DNA of 64,000 nt, from the NCBI GenBank assembly GCA_033239005.1, contig BSQZ01000015.1, forward strand, positions 4,707,001-4,771,000, given 5' to 3'. The notes below the pieces were generated by a model that had not been told where the DNA came from, did not search any database, and was given only the letters and a program-made list of their open reading frames with translations. Origin of the DNA: Lamellibrachia satsuma (lineage: Eukaryota > Annelida > Polychaeta > Sabellida > Siboglinidae). Below, piece after piece: positions 35,930-44,952 of this stretch. The translations under genes were made by a program, and so were the position numbers. Each line of letters begins with the position of its first letter. The first letter of the stretch is position 1.

Positions 35930-38900
35930 TTTACTATTTAAACGATTAGCTTAGATACAGTTTCAAATGCTCATTATGTTGGGTTGAACACTACGTACAT
36001 TGTCAATACTGATTACTCTGAATCAATGTAACTACGTGGTCCTGCTTTACCGTTGTGTAGATCATATACATGCCGGTCACGAGCAAAGGGATTTAATTGA
36101 CCGATAGAACCAAGATTACCCATACAATTTACCGAGTTCTGTTGTACGAAGCAATATACCTCTTAGCGGTTCTCTACCGAAACAACGTGTACTAGAACGG
36201 GACCAGTTGTTCCACTAAGTAATTTGGCGAGAACATATTTTCAAGCAAATGGTCAGAAACTGCCACATTGTGAACCCTTCTATCAAATTAAATAATAAAA
36301 GCCGGCCGCTAGGTCGAACGAAGCTGTCGCTGACTACGGGCAGTCGCTTATTTGTTAGCGTCGTCGTTTTCAATATCGAACATTCCAGCGAGACATTAAT
36401 CCCCAATCCGGTGGGAAATCAATACGAAGCTGCGAACGTCGACAGGAAACTGGGAACAGAGCAGCTGGATGATCTCTCCAGGGTGGGGCGGGTCATTGTG
36501 TGTTTATACAGGGTGTCGTGTGACGGGTCACTGTGTGTTTATACAGGGTGTCATGTGACGGGTCACTGTGTGTTTATACAGGGTGTCATGTGACGGGTCA
36601 CTGTGTGTTTATACAGGGTGTCATGTGACGGGTCATTGTGTGTTCATACAGGGTGTCATGTGACGGGTCACTATGTATTTATACAGGGTGTCATGTGACG
36701 GGTCACTGTGTGTTTATACAGGGTGTCATGTGACGGGTCACTGTGTGTTCATACAGGGTGTCATATGACGGGTCTTTGTGTGTTTATACAGGGTGTCATG
36801 TGACGGGTCATTGTGTGCGGGTGGCGGGTTACAATGTTTCCATACAAGTGTTATGCTATGGGTCACTGTAGGGTTTTTACCGGATCTCGTTTGGTGACCA
36901 CTACACCTTGCAGTGACTTTTCTACATATTGCATGTCATGGGTCACTGTGGATATACCAACAAATGTGTCGTATAGTAGGTATCCCATCATAAATACTGC
37001 GACGCCGCTACCCGGCCGTTACACGGTCGCTACCTGGCCGCTGCCCAGCTGCCACATTGAATGTGTAACACACTTTGGTATGTAAAGAAAACACTTTATC
37101 CGAGATCGTCACGAGTGAAGCAAAAACCGTACGAGTTTGCTCCATTTGAATGTTGGCCGATAACACGGTCAGTATTCGGGACAGAGACTATCCTTCTTCT
37201 GCATTCAGTTCAGAAATAGGCGAATTGAATTTAGGGCTATTTTTGCCTCTTTATCGCACGCAGATGCTGCGCAGATTTAGCTTATTATTGAGATAAATGA
37301 AATCCAATCAGGATACGAAGTGCACTCCGCATTGATCACGCACTGAAGTGGACATGTTTCAACTTTCCTCAGATGCCAACAAATGCGTCTACGCGATAAG
37401 GACAATGAAGTCTACGTCCCGCCTTGTCTGTGTGCGTATATCCCAAGAACCACACCGCAACCCGCCTTGTTTATGTGCGTGTATGCCAAGAACCACACCG
37501 CAACCCGCCTTGTGTATGTGCGTGTATGCCAAGAACCACATCGCAACCCGCCTTGTCTATGTGCGTGTATGCCAAGAACCACACCGCATTCCGCTTTTTC
37601 TGCGTGTAGGTATGCCAAGGACCACACCTCAACCCGCCCTGTCTGTGTGCGTGTGTGTCAAAGACCACACCGCAACCCGCCTTGTCTATGTGCGTGTATG
37701 CCAAGGACCACACCGCATTCCGCTTTTTCTGCGTGTAGGTATGCCAAGGACCACACCTCAACCCGCCCTGTCTGTGTGCGTGTGTGTCAAAGACCACACC
37801 GCAACCCGCCTTGTCTATGTGCGTGTATGCCAAGGACCACACCGCATTCCGCTTTTTCTGCGTGTAGGTATGTCAAAGACCACACCGCAACCCGCCCTGT
37901 CTTCGTGTATGTATGCCAAGGACCACACAGCATCCCTCCTTTTCTGTGTGCGTGTATGCCAAGGACCACACCGCAAACCACCTTGCCTGCGTGTATGTAT
38001 GCCATGGACCACACCGCACCCGCATTGTCTGCGTGTATGTATACGTTTGCCAAGGACAAACAAACGGCGAACAAACGTTGTACATCTTTCTTCTGTGGTA
38101 TTAGTTTCTCATCAACATAGTTGTATTGATTTTGTCTGCAAAAAAATTAAACAAATTGTTCTGATACCAAAAGTAGTCATAGTGATCAGTAGATATTACA
38201 TATTGTGGATATTACACTGGCTGTACAGGATTCACCAAATGTTTGGACACAGCAGGCAAACTTGAATGTGGCCATCCGCCAAATCACGACCTGTTTTTAG
38301 AAGCATTCGGCGGCACCCTCTTCTGTGCATTTATAGTGCCACATCAAACCGCCACATCAAACAGCATCCAAGGACCCGCGTTGTTCATAATAACCGTCCT
38401 GTCTAGACCAACTTGTCGGTTTTCTTCCGGTTGTCCCAACAAAATTAACAGACCTCTCCGTTCAGTGGGGATGAAACGACGTCATCGCAATTCCACCACA
38501 GCTGAATGTCATTCCTCAGACATTCCTCAGACATTCCTCAGACATTCCTCAGACATTCCTCAGACATTCATCAGACATTCCTCAGACATTCTTCCATAAA
38601 ATCAAAGTCCCATCCTTTTAGGAAATGTGCATGTTCCTGGAAATCCTAGCAAAGCATTCGCCAAGCTTTTTCGAAGAATGCCATTTTCTAGAGATTGAAG
38701 AATTTGTTTTCGAAAATTAGGACAATTCTGGATCATCAAATAACTACGACGTAAGAAAATATATAATGTTTAGCAAAATCAACTATGATTCTGAGCTACT
38801 AAAGAGACATTAACGGTACTCAATAACAATATTATGTTTTTAAACATCAAATATGTGTTCTGATCAATCTGGATATATGTTTACACCGGTTTTGGTAATC

Positions 38901-40362
38901 AATTTTTTCTCCGCTAATAATTATGTAAACAGTGTAATATTTTACCTTATTAGGTTCAAATAAATTGAAGGTAAACTGGAACCATTGATATTTCGAAACA
39001 AAATACGCTCAATTCAATTATATACTATCCGGGTCACTTATGACCTGTCCTGATGAGGATTACATTTAAATTGCTGTCTCACATTTTATGATGCCATACA
39101 TCAATATAAGTGATAGGCAATAACTGGTATTAAGTTGGAATTTTAGCAGACCTCAGTTTGACCCGTCGTTAGACCCGAGTGTAAGAAATTCCGATAATCC
39201 TGATTAACCTTGGCATTCAGCAGCGTTCCAGGTAAAAAAAAAACCTGTCCAAAAACTTAAATACATGTACCGACATAATTGATTTTCTCAGTTGTTTCCG
39301 TTTAGATTTCGGTATCAGTGGCAGTGTTGGCGGCACACTTGCGTAAGCGCTGACTAACTAAGATATGTGTCAACAAGATCTAAAACCTATACAAAAGCTA
39401 ATGAAAAATCCAGAAGCAATCACACGTCGACAACGCACGGCAAGGCGTCGGGAAATCTGATATATCAATATATCAATATATCAAAGCAACACAACATGAA
39501 CGTCCAACTTCAGAGGCAGTACTTAGAAGATCAGTGATGTGGCCGAAAAGCACTTATGTGTGCTAACCTCGTGTGGAATTCACTACACACCAGACGTTGC
39601 ATTACAGATGCTAATCTGTTGTTTTAAGAATCACTATGGAATAGTTCCCATCAGTTTGCCTACCATCATTGTCACAGTAGATAGTCGCACTAGACGCCAC
39701 CTCGAGTATAAACTACGAACTACGAGCTCTATCCCAATGTGGAATGCGCTCACCCAGGAAGTAGTGACGGCACCAAAGGCAGAAGGATTTCAGAAAGCCG
39801 CCCTCGAAGTTATCAAGTCATCGTAGCAGCCTTTTTGAAACGCTGAACTGCACGATGTTAGTGTATATACAAACGTTTTAGCTCACACCACCTTCGAAGA
39901 TGACGTTACAAACTGAAGGATAGTAAATTGTTACATTTTAGCAATATATAATTGAAGATTTGAAGACTTGATGCATCTCGAAGCATGACTGTCGAAGAAG
40001 AAATAACACATATCGGGAGAAATCGTTCAACACGAAGAAGACTTTCTTGGTCTTTATCAAGGATCGTGCATGTCAGGAGAATCTACGTGCTCCAGGACCA
40101 CGCCAAACTGATCAATGATCACCATCATTGCGGTGATCAGGAAAATGTATAAATGAATGCTAACGCATCGGGCTGTCCTAGGATACTACTATGTGTCTGT
40201 GTACATGGTAATCGACATGGAACCTTTGTATATTCATTATTAACGATTTTTACAGCTACTGCTACGACTATGCGATGCATGCATGCATGCATGCATACAT
40301 ACAAGGCACATACATACATACTATCATGCATACATACATACATACGTACGTACGCACATACA

Positions 40363-40393
<31 letters not shown>

Positions 40394-40640
40394 GTACATG
40401 CATACATACATACACACACACATACATACATACATACATACATACATACATACATACATACATACATACACACATACACACATACACACATACATACGTA
40501 CATGCATACATACATACATACATACATACATACATACATACATACACATACATACATACACATACATACATACATACATACATACATACACACATGCACA
40601 CATACATACATACATACATACACATACATACATACATACA

Positions 40641-40671
<31 letters not shown>

Positions 40672-40815
40672 GTACATGCATACATGCATACATACATACA
40701 TACATACATACATACATACATACATACATACATACATACATACATACATACACACACACATATATACATACATACATACATACATATGTACATACATACG
40801 TACACACATATATAC

Positions 40816-40846
<31 letters not shown>

Positions 40847-41553
40847 CATACATACATACATACATGTATACATACATATATGCATTAATGCATGCATGCA
40901 TGCAGAGGATGTTGATATATCGCGTCATAAACTACAAGAGAACGCAAATTATATATAGCAACTATATTTAAAACAAAACACGCGCTGACGTCACCTTGTG
41001 CCAAGACGCATATCAAATTGTCTGTGAGTTACCAGCGTTGTTTTGTTGGCACTCGACCTGCATGCTGAGCGAGTGCAAACAGGCTCCGTTGTGTGCCATT
41101 CTGCATTAAAATGCATGGACTGGCGAGTTAGACTGGACACCAAGGAGGTACGCGGCCGTGATGCAAGACGTGCATAGCTACTACGACAAATGTGACTGCA
41201 GAGGCTCATATAATTTGTGCTATTTTTGCTACCGCTACTATTTCGATCACAGCTAAATCTGGTATCGATATTGCAAATACCAATGCGACGATAACAGTCA
41301 TTGCAACTATTATTGTAATTCCAACTGCTATTAAAGTCGTCGTCGCAGCATCATCATCATCATCTTCATCATCGTCATCATCATCATCATGAGCAGCAGC
41401 ATCATCATCATCTTCATCATCGTCATCATCATCATCATGAGCAGCAGCAGCAGCTGCACCACCACCAGCACCACCACCACCACCACAATCATCATCACCA
41501 CCACCACCACCACCACCATCATCATCATCGCCACCACCACAATCATCATCACC

Positions 41554-41584
<31 letters not shown>

Positions 41585-43800
41585 CCACCATCACCATCGC
41601 CACCACCTCCATCACCACCGCCTCCATCACCACCACCACCACCACCACCACCACCACCACCACCACCAAACCTGCCACCAATACCGACAACAATACCAAA
41701 ACAACAACGACAACGAAAACAACAACAACGACAACAAAAAACAACAACAACAAATACCTGCTGCAGTAGTCGTTTTTTGTTGAACCACTGGTACCATGCC
41801 CTGTGTCTGTCCCATAGGCTTGACACTGCTGTACATGACGGCGAGGACCCCCGACTCTCAGACGGCCGCCCTGCAGGAGTTGTCCGTGGCCCGTCAGCTC
41901 ACCGATCAGTCGCTGGCCGACGTCTCCGTGTGGCCGGGGTCGGCGGACGAGGGCGAGATGTTCCGCGCAGACTACCTGTTCGCGGCCGTGCTCGACAACA
42001 CGCGCTCTCGCGTCAAGACGGGCGACTACTTCTGGAAGGAACTCGATGTGTGTATAATCAGCTTCACATATTACGAAAAACATACTACGTGTAATATAGT
42101 ACGGATGTATCGTGTACGTATGCTTGCTTATGTAGGCTAACGTAGCGACTTATTGTTTGCTTGTAATATTTTTTACATTGCTCGCTTCCTCGTTTACGTT
42201 GAATGGGTTCCACGAACCACAGTGACCCTCCATATTCCGTCTTGCATTGCGGTTTTGATTGATTTCTTCCCTTTCCAAGCTTGTGTCACATTTCAGGAAG
42301 TTAATGCAAATGAGTGCGTGTTTCCCTGGTAGCTGTTTTGATAATCAGTATACCAATCGAGACACTGACTCGTCTATTTCCTGTAGCAGTGGCCTGCGTC
42401 TTTCGCTCTCAAACCATATGAGAATTTTGGCAACTCTCCACATATATAGCCCCGATGTTTGTGATGTGCTGGCTCCGGTCATCATATTATAATCATCATG
42501 ATGTGGTTGTCAATAATATATAATGCTGATGTCTACAATGTTTATACATGTCTTACATGGATGCTCTCTGATAAGTGATGCCGTATGTAATTCTGCACGA
42601 ACATGGTATATGAGAAACCTCGTTGCGTGTAGTTCTACACGAACATGTTATCGGAAACCTTGTCGTTTGTAGTTCTACACGAACATCATCGACACGTTGT
42701 TCGGCTGGCTGGTGCGTAGGGTCGGCCCGGACGACGACCGACTGTGGCGGTGGCTGGTGGCCTACAGCTACCTGATGGCGAGCATCAACTACATGGGCGC
42801 GGAGCAGGCGTTGTGTGGCGTCTTCCACTCTCTCGTCTGCTTCAGCCACCGCGAGACGTTCCGCTACGCCAACTACTCCTTCAGCGGCGAGGCGGCCTTC
42901 AGACTATACCGACAGACGTACCCGGAGAGCCGGCAGCCTGGCTGGAGACTGGACACTCACCGCCAGTTCTTTCCGCAGCTGATGGCGTGCCGAGACGAGA
43001 TCGTCGCAGACATGGACTACGTGAGGATATCCGTCGACCCCTCTTCTTGTGACTTCTCGCGCAAGAACGAGACTCGCGTCCACGAGACGGCCTTGCTCTT
43101 GGTGGACGAGCACCAGCGTCTCAAGGGGATGCTGGACGTGGCAATGGAGGAGGACGCCGACTCGGCCATCCGTGGCTTCCTCGTCAGCGTCGCCCTGTTC
43201 GCCGTCGTGATCGCGTACTACGCGGCGACTCACGTCTCCCGCTGCGTCCTCGTTCGCACGACCCGGCGACGCAGTCGGCGCCGCTGGAAGGCGACGGATG
43301 TCCTCGTCGACGACGAGAAGATCGTCCAGTTGACGACAGCGACACCAAGCGTTGCGCCCGACACTGACGGCACGATGTCGCTCAACCACGACGCGTCGCG
43401 ACACAATCACGACACGTCGCGACACAATCACGACACGCTGCAGCATGATCACGACACGCTGCCCCAATACCAGGGGACAATAACGCCGTACCAAACTACA
43501 CTGCCACAATATCACGGGACACTGCCGAAAAACCACGGGATTCTGTCGAATAACTACGGAACTCGGCCAAACAACCACGGGGACATCCAAGGGACATTTC
43601 AGAAAAACCACAGGACATTGCCACACAATCAGGAGACACTGCAGCATAATCACGGGACACAGCAACATAACCACGGGACATTGCCGCATAACCACCGGAC
43701 GCTGCCGCACGACCAAGGAACATTACCACCATATCCGGGTACGCTGCCAAAGAACAACAGTCATTTCCCGGAGATGGTTGTCAAAGTGGCCACCGTTTGA
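22807..43800 (+). CDS. NIT-domain membrane protein, four exons, 525 residues (gene span)
   Basis: Exons 22807-22935, 31685-31775, 41818-42047 and 42673-43800 total 1,578 nt and join in phases 0, 1 and 0 into 525 codons plus a stop. Layout: residues 17-40 membrane helix (signal anchor); about 55-235 NIT domain with the NTERGLTLLY helix at 70-79; N-glycosylation sequons at N217 and N282; residues 318-338 second membrane helix, then an Arg-rich stop-transfer; 387-511 cytoplasmic heptad repeats rich in His/Asn/Thr. NIT (nitrate- and nitrite-sensing) domains are all-helical periplasmic or extracellular sensors in bacteria. In several invertebrates they are joined to a guanylate cyclase. Here no cyclase or kinase domain follows. 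It is probably a plasma-membrane receptor-like protein; the ligand is unknown. ATG context agg-ATG-g is favourable. The cyclase-free form could reflect divergence or an unseen alternative 3' exon. Confidence 0.8.
23760..24175. repeat. 17-bp minisatellite (aggttataactg-type)
   Basis: About two dozen imperfect units of aggttataactgtggag with variation mostly in the last five bases. The core ggttataac includes the self-complementary gttataac. Confidence 0.9.
25196..25856. repeat. 16-bp minisatellite (cggacataacctctca)n
   Basis: About 41 units. A recurrent t-to-a change gives two main unit types, cataac and caaaac, interspersed along the array. Regular spacing without unique spacers rules out a CRISPR-like layout. 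Confidence 0.95.
27350..27460. repeat. Short degenerate tandem repeat of about 32 bp
   Basis: ggtcgaagtaatagaatatac, ggtcaaaatgtcaaatatatggt, ggtcgaagtgtaaaatatctggt and similar units follow one another about four times. Confidence 0.5.
27636..27685. repeat. Short cgaa/ccaa tetranucleotide run
   Basis: A run of acgaacgaacgaa passes into ccaaccaaccaa. Confidence 0.8.
28481..28494 (+). promoter_or_regulatory. X-box-like (RFX-type) palindromic motif
   Basis: attaccatggcaac matches the two-half-site pattern bound by RFX factors (R-Y-Y-x-x-Y-Y spaced from R-R-N-A-A-C). It overlaps the ATG (28487) of the small frame below. A chance match is possible in 64 kb. Confidence 0.25.
28487..28669 (+). 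CDS. Small cysteine-containing open frame, 60 codons, unrecognised
   Basis: ATG in a strong context (acc-ATG-g). The frame encodes [20 protein letters not shown], then C-x7-C-x4-C further on, and ends at a TGA. Six cysteines lie within about 31 residues. There is no obvious signal peptide and no family match that I know. It lies in intron 1 of the NIT-domain gene on the same strand; a tatttaaat at 28435 could serve as a TATA-like element. It may be a chance frame. Confidence 0.2.
   Translation: MATTQDGISLCIQGNDKVKCRCDTSHACQHNTALCDGTSCLAKTVPEDLEPKSQDAATRG
28785..29015 (+). mobile_element. CR1-like LINE 3' fragment
   Basis: Matches the last 230 bases of the CR1-like element at 10850-11060: the INEWNKLPN codons, then the [10 protein letters not shown] codons, the 3' untranslated gataagccaatggcttcctt, and the terminal tcttgttaaa repeats. 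It is a heavily 5'-truncated insertion. Confidence 0.85.
29098..29193. repeat. 32-bp tandem repeat, three copies
   Basis: caagagcttccgtttccaat followed by aaacacacagag is repeated three times with few changes. Confidence 0.85.
29270..29445 (+). mobile_element. Possible 3' end of another retroelement with an (attga)n tail
   Basis: The sequence runs through tcatttggaaataaataatt into three copies of gaatt, the form of tail seen on some LINEs and SINEs. No coding part is attached, so the assignment is weak. Confidence 0.3.
29520..29625 (-). mobile_element. CR1-like LINE 3' end fragment, minus strand
   Basis: Read on the minus strand it contains gttggactctcgata, caatggcttcc and two tcttgttaaa-type terminal units, matching the 3' end of the CR1-like family in this window. 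Confidence 0.75.
30487..30654. repeat. 84-bp tandem duplication ending in a palindrome
   Basis: Two nearly identical 84-bp copies starting at aatattaactgcacgggacc (30487 and 30571). The second copy runs into gtgatttctcatgtaaaata and continues cacgagaaatcac, an inverted repeat at 30640-30672. Confidence 0.85.
31085..31395. repeat. 28-bp minisatellite upstream of exon 2
   Basis: About 11 units of the form cattcggtacggcttggctc followed by tgttgaaa, ending about 290 bp before exon 2 of the NIT-domain gene. Open frames on the minus strand here are repeat artefacts. Confidence 0.95.
31685..31775 (+). CDS. NIT-domain gene exon 2 (start of NIT domain)
   Basis: Acceptor ttgttgcag at 31676-31684, donor gtaagt at 31776. 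The 91-nt exon encodes [14 protein letters not shown], then [17 protein letters not shown] when joined to exon 3. The Q-F-x-x-x-I-x-x-E-R-G helix is the hallmark start of NIT domains (compare the usual V-x-x-L-Q-x-E-R-G). Too short to be found as an open frame alone; it is supported by both splice sites and by the reading phase. Confidence 0.8.
32057..32251. repeat. (TA)n microsatellite with an internal (AAT) patch
   Basis: Two TA arrays separated by agtataataataatattatt. Confidence 0.97.
33752..33825. repeat. (GTGC)n microsatellite
   Basis: Alternating gtgc and gtgt units; potentially Z-DNA-prone purine/pyrimidine alternation. Confidence 0.9.
34380..35480 (-). pseudogene. LINE reverse-transcriptase remnant (CR1/L2-like), minus strand
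   Basis: On the minus strand, frame pieces read in order: [49 protein letters not shown] (catalytic Asp region), [18 protein letters not shown] (F-A-D-D core) and [10 protein letters not shown]. After that come [20 protein letters not shown] and a [11 protein letters not shown] block, then [17 protein letters not shown]. This is the full RT and post-RT order with several stops and frame changes. It is a different family from the window's CR1-like copies (no shared 3' tail) and lies in antisense orientation in intron 2. Confidence 0.75.
35545..35580 (+). mobile_element. Short SINE-like match
   Basis: acggcttttagtggctcttc and the following cgaaag resemble acagcttttagtgtttcttc cgaaag of the SINE at 600-868. 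Too short to define an element. Confidence 0.3.
35848..35925. repeat. (TC)n microsatellite in two blocks
   Basis: CT/TC arrays separated by ccccatcatc. Confidence 0.97.
36489..36815. repeat. 35-bp minisatellite
   Basis: About nine units of gggtcactgtgtgtttatac followed by agggtgtcatgtgac, spaced exactly 35 bp at the units measured. Confidence 0.92.
37395..38055. repeat. 43-bp minisatellite with 129-bp higher-order structure
   Basis: The basic 43-bp unit (ccaagaaccacaccgcaacc, cgccttgt-tatgtgcgtgtatg) varies in three types. A distinctive unit with ccgcattccgctttttctgc recurs at 37584, 37713 and 37842, exactly 129 bp apart. Long frames on both strands, for example 37348-38265, are repeat artefacts. 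Confidence 0.9.
38512..38592. repeat. 11-bp minisatellite (acattcctcag)n
   Basis: Seven near-perfect units. Confidence 0.9.
39665..39826 (+). pseudogene. Probable LINE ORF2 C-terminal remnant
   Basis: The end of this frame reads [20 protein letters not shown], then [15 protein letters not shown] and a stop. The R-x-R-R-H ... P-x-x-(I/M)-W-N-x-L-x-x-(E/D)-V-V order is that of a LINE post-RT tail. The upstream part of the frame (from 39539) shows no RT motifs, so this is a small 3' remnant at best. Confidence 0.45.
40276..40905. repeat. (CATA)n microsatellite, about 630 bp
   Basis: An imperfect tetranucleotide array with cg and ca variants, flanked by atgcatgcatgc runs on both sides (about 40275 and 40888). 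All long frames here are artefacts of the array. Confidence 0.97.
41341..41760. repeat. Trinucleotide (CAT/CAC)n then (CAA)n array before exon 3
   Basis: About 330 bp of cat and cac triplets, then caa/cga-rich triplets, ending some 55 bp before the acceptor of exon 3. There is strong strand asymmetry: almost no G on the plus strand from 41455 to 41690. Poly-His, Ser or Gly/Asp/Val frames are artefacts. Confidence 0.95.
41818..42047 (+). CDS. NIT-domain gene exon 3 (middle of NIT domain)
   Basis: Acceptor ctgtcccatag ending at 41817, donor gtgtgt at 42048, 230 nt. It continues the E-R-G motif as [15 protein letters not shown], then a T-D-Q-S-L block and [12 protein letters not shown], then DYFWKELD. 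The spacing ERG-LTLLY ... SVWP ... R-x-x-V ... F-x-x-E-L-x-F-Y-T is that of animal NIT domains. GC content and codon use (many C/G-ending codons) differ sharply from the surrounding repeats and match exon 4. Confidence 0.85.
42048..42672 (+). other. Intron 3 of the NIT-domain gene
   Basis: 625 bp. Minus-strand fragments at about 42195-42450 resemble the RTE post-RT stretch also seen at 46780-47110 (shared gaatg-gttcc and ggcaactc-ccaca blocks). Its last 90 bp carry three tandem copies of the 3' splice-site region. Confidence 0.7.
42586..42686 (+). repeat. Tandemly repeated 3' splice-site/exon-start sequence
   Basis: tgt-a(a/g)-ttct(g/a)cacgaacat occurs at 42586-42604, 42628-42646 and 42668-42686, spaced 42 and 40 bp. 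Only the last is in frame with exon 4. The first has AA instead of AG at the splice position; the second has a usable AG but shifts the frame and soon reaches a stop. Confidence 0.85.
42673..43800 (+). CDS. NIT-domain gene exon 4 (end of NIT domain, second membrane helix, repeat tail)
   Basis: Acceptor tttgtag ending at 42672; stop TGA at 43798-43800. It begins [14 protein letters not shown], completing the FWKELD/FYT helix of exon 3, then [20 protein letters not shown] and EQAL, the second conserved NIT helix pair. Four cysteines (198, 206, 256, 276) are extracellular and could pair. The membrane helix [20 protein letters not shown] is followed by RRRSRRRWK, a cytoplasmic retention signal. 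From 43381 the frame is built of heptads such as HNHGTLP. The last residues EMVVKVATV resemble a C-terminal PDZ ligand (hydrophobic last residue, T at -1), but this is speculative. Confidence 0.85.
   Translation, partial: FYTNIIDTLFGWLVRRVGPDDDRLWRWLVAYSYLMASINYMGAEQALCGVFHSLVCFSHRETFRYANYSFSGEAAFRLYRQTYPESRQPGWRLDTHRQFFPQLMACRDEIVADMDYVRISVDPSSCDFSRKNETRVHETALLLVDEHQRLKGMLDVAMEEDADSAIRGFLVSVALFAVVIAYYAATHVSRCVLVRTTRRRSRRRWKATDVLVDDEKIVQLTTATPSVAPDTDGTMSLNHDASRHNHDTSRHNHDTLQHDHDTLPQYQGTITPYQTTLPQYHGTLPKNHGILSNNYGTRPNNHGDIQGTFQKNHRTLPHNQETLQHNHGTQQHNHGTLPHNHRTLPHDQGTLPPYPGTLPKNNSHFPEMVVKVATV
43381..43758 (+). repeat. In-frame 21-bp coding minisatellite (heptad repeats)
   Basis: About 17 imperfect 21-bp units within exon 4 encode heptads close to H-N-H-G-T-L-P, with variants such as HNHDTSR, QYHGTLP, NNYGTRP and HDQGTLP. 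One unit is irregular (around GDIQGTF). Indels in multiples of three keep the frame open in the coding frame. Confidence 0.85.
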
Positions 43801-44940
43801 CTTGTGAAACTGCAATTATCCAGATAATGTCTACAGTTTCATGTCCGAGGAGGGCCGGCCGATATAAACATGTATTGATGGTGAAGTGTTAAGTGGGCCA
43901 AGTGAATGATTCGGTATTACCTTTTATAAAGGACTGCAAGTTTCCCATTCAGACGGATGCAGTTGTGCGTTGATGCAGCGTTAGTGAAATGGGTAGAATG
44001 TGACTCAAATGGAAAAGAAACATGTGTTTTGCAATTTCTACTAAAGTTGAATGTATATAACGCAAACGCGATGTGTCTGGTGTTTCGTTCCAGCTAATGA
44101 CATCGTGGGATCTTATCGTGTACCTTATCGCAGTGTTGTGTGAATTTGTGTTTAAATAGAACTGTCGGGAAACCGTATAGTCAGAATAGTAGTGCCGCAA
44201 ATTTGGTCAAAAACCTAAACAACGTAGGTGTGGTGCACGTGGCTGAGAAGCCGAGAACTACGTCCTCAAATAGAGAGTGAACATTCCATTTTATATGCGT
44301 TGATGCATCACTAAATACGTTTCAAGACACCTGCTCCGCCTCAGGACAAGAATGGAGTGGTACTTTTTACATATAATATATATTATTACATCTGCGCTTC
44401 CCGCTCATCATTTCCTGGGTTGCTGCTGCTTTTAATAGGTTTCCGAGTTACACACGCATGCACTCACGCATCAACACGCACACACGAACGCATGCACGCA
44501 TGCACGCACGCACGCACAACCATACATATGATCACCTGCTGCAGCCATTACCAGTGATACCGAAGTCTTGCGTGGTGCCGTTTAGCATTAGTATGAACGG
44601 GACATGCGTGACCTTCTGTTATCCGAAAATGGTTGTGCATCAGCGAAACCTGCGGACATCATATGGCCTCGTTTACCGTTGCTCAGCATATATGCTATAA
44701 CTGAACTTCAAAACGAAATAATAATATATTGTGTAGACAGTAGTAGACACTCGACGTTATGTGATAGCCAATGGTGTATGTAATCGCTCGTCGACGACGT
44801 ATTGGTGTTTTGTAACGGGCAACACAATCAACTGGTCAGAATAAAAATGGCTGTAAAATTTTGATACGAATAATAGACATATTTTGTGTATGCGGCTGGC
44901 CTTAACTTGTATGTATGCCTACTTCTTTAAGGAGTTATTA
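43801..44940 (+). other. 3' flank of the NIT-domain gene
   Basis: Presumed 3' untranslated region. The clearest polyadenylation signal is AATAAA at 44840-44845, about 1.04 kb after the stop; a more proximal non-canonical site is possible. A short cgca run lies at about 44490-44516. No other gene is supported. Confidence 0.35.
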
Positions 44941-44952
44941 CACTGCTGCCTG

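Larger units (their letters stand above)
31776..41817 (+). other. Intron 2 of the NIT-domain gene
   Basis: About 10.0 kb between donor gtaagt and acceptor cccatag. It contains TA, GTGC, TC and CATA microsatellites, 35-bp, 43-bp and 11-bp minisatellites, a minus-strand LINE RT remnant (34380-35480) and a trinucleotide array near its 3' end. No additional exon was recognised in the remaining sequence (32260-33750, 35950-36480, 38600-39530, 40930-41190). Confidence 0.65.

Noticed and set aside
37348..38265. 305-codon plus frame with C-V-x-V-C-Q-x-P-H-R repeats, which looked like a cysteine-rich repeat protein
   Set aside because: The 43-bp unit is not a multiple of three; only the 129-bp higher-order repeat keeps a frame, several frames on both strands are open, and no splice or start context supports a gene.
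40137..40971. Long frames of I-H-T-Y or M-Y-V-C repeats
   Set aside because: Artefacts of the (CATA)n array; open on both strands.
41206..42083. Minus-strand Gly/Asp/Val-rich frames
   Set aside because: Antisense of the trinucleotide array and of exon 3 of the NIT-domain gene.
42553..43750. Minus-strand frames opposite exon 4, including a 270-codon one
   Set aside because: Shadow of a GC-rich coding exon and its 21-bp repeats; the plus strand carries the NIT-domain match and splice phases.
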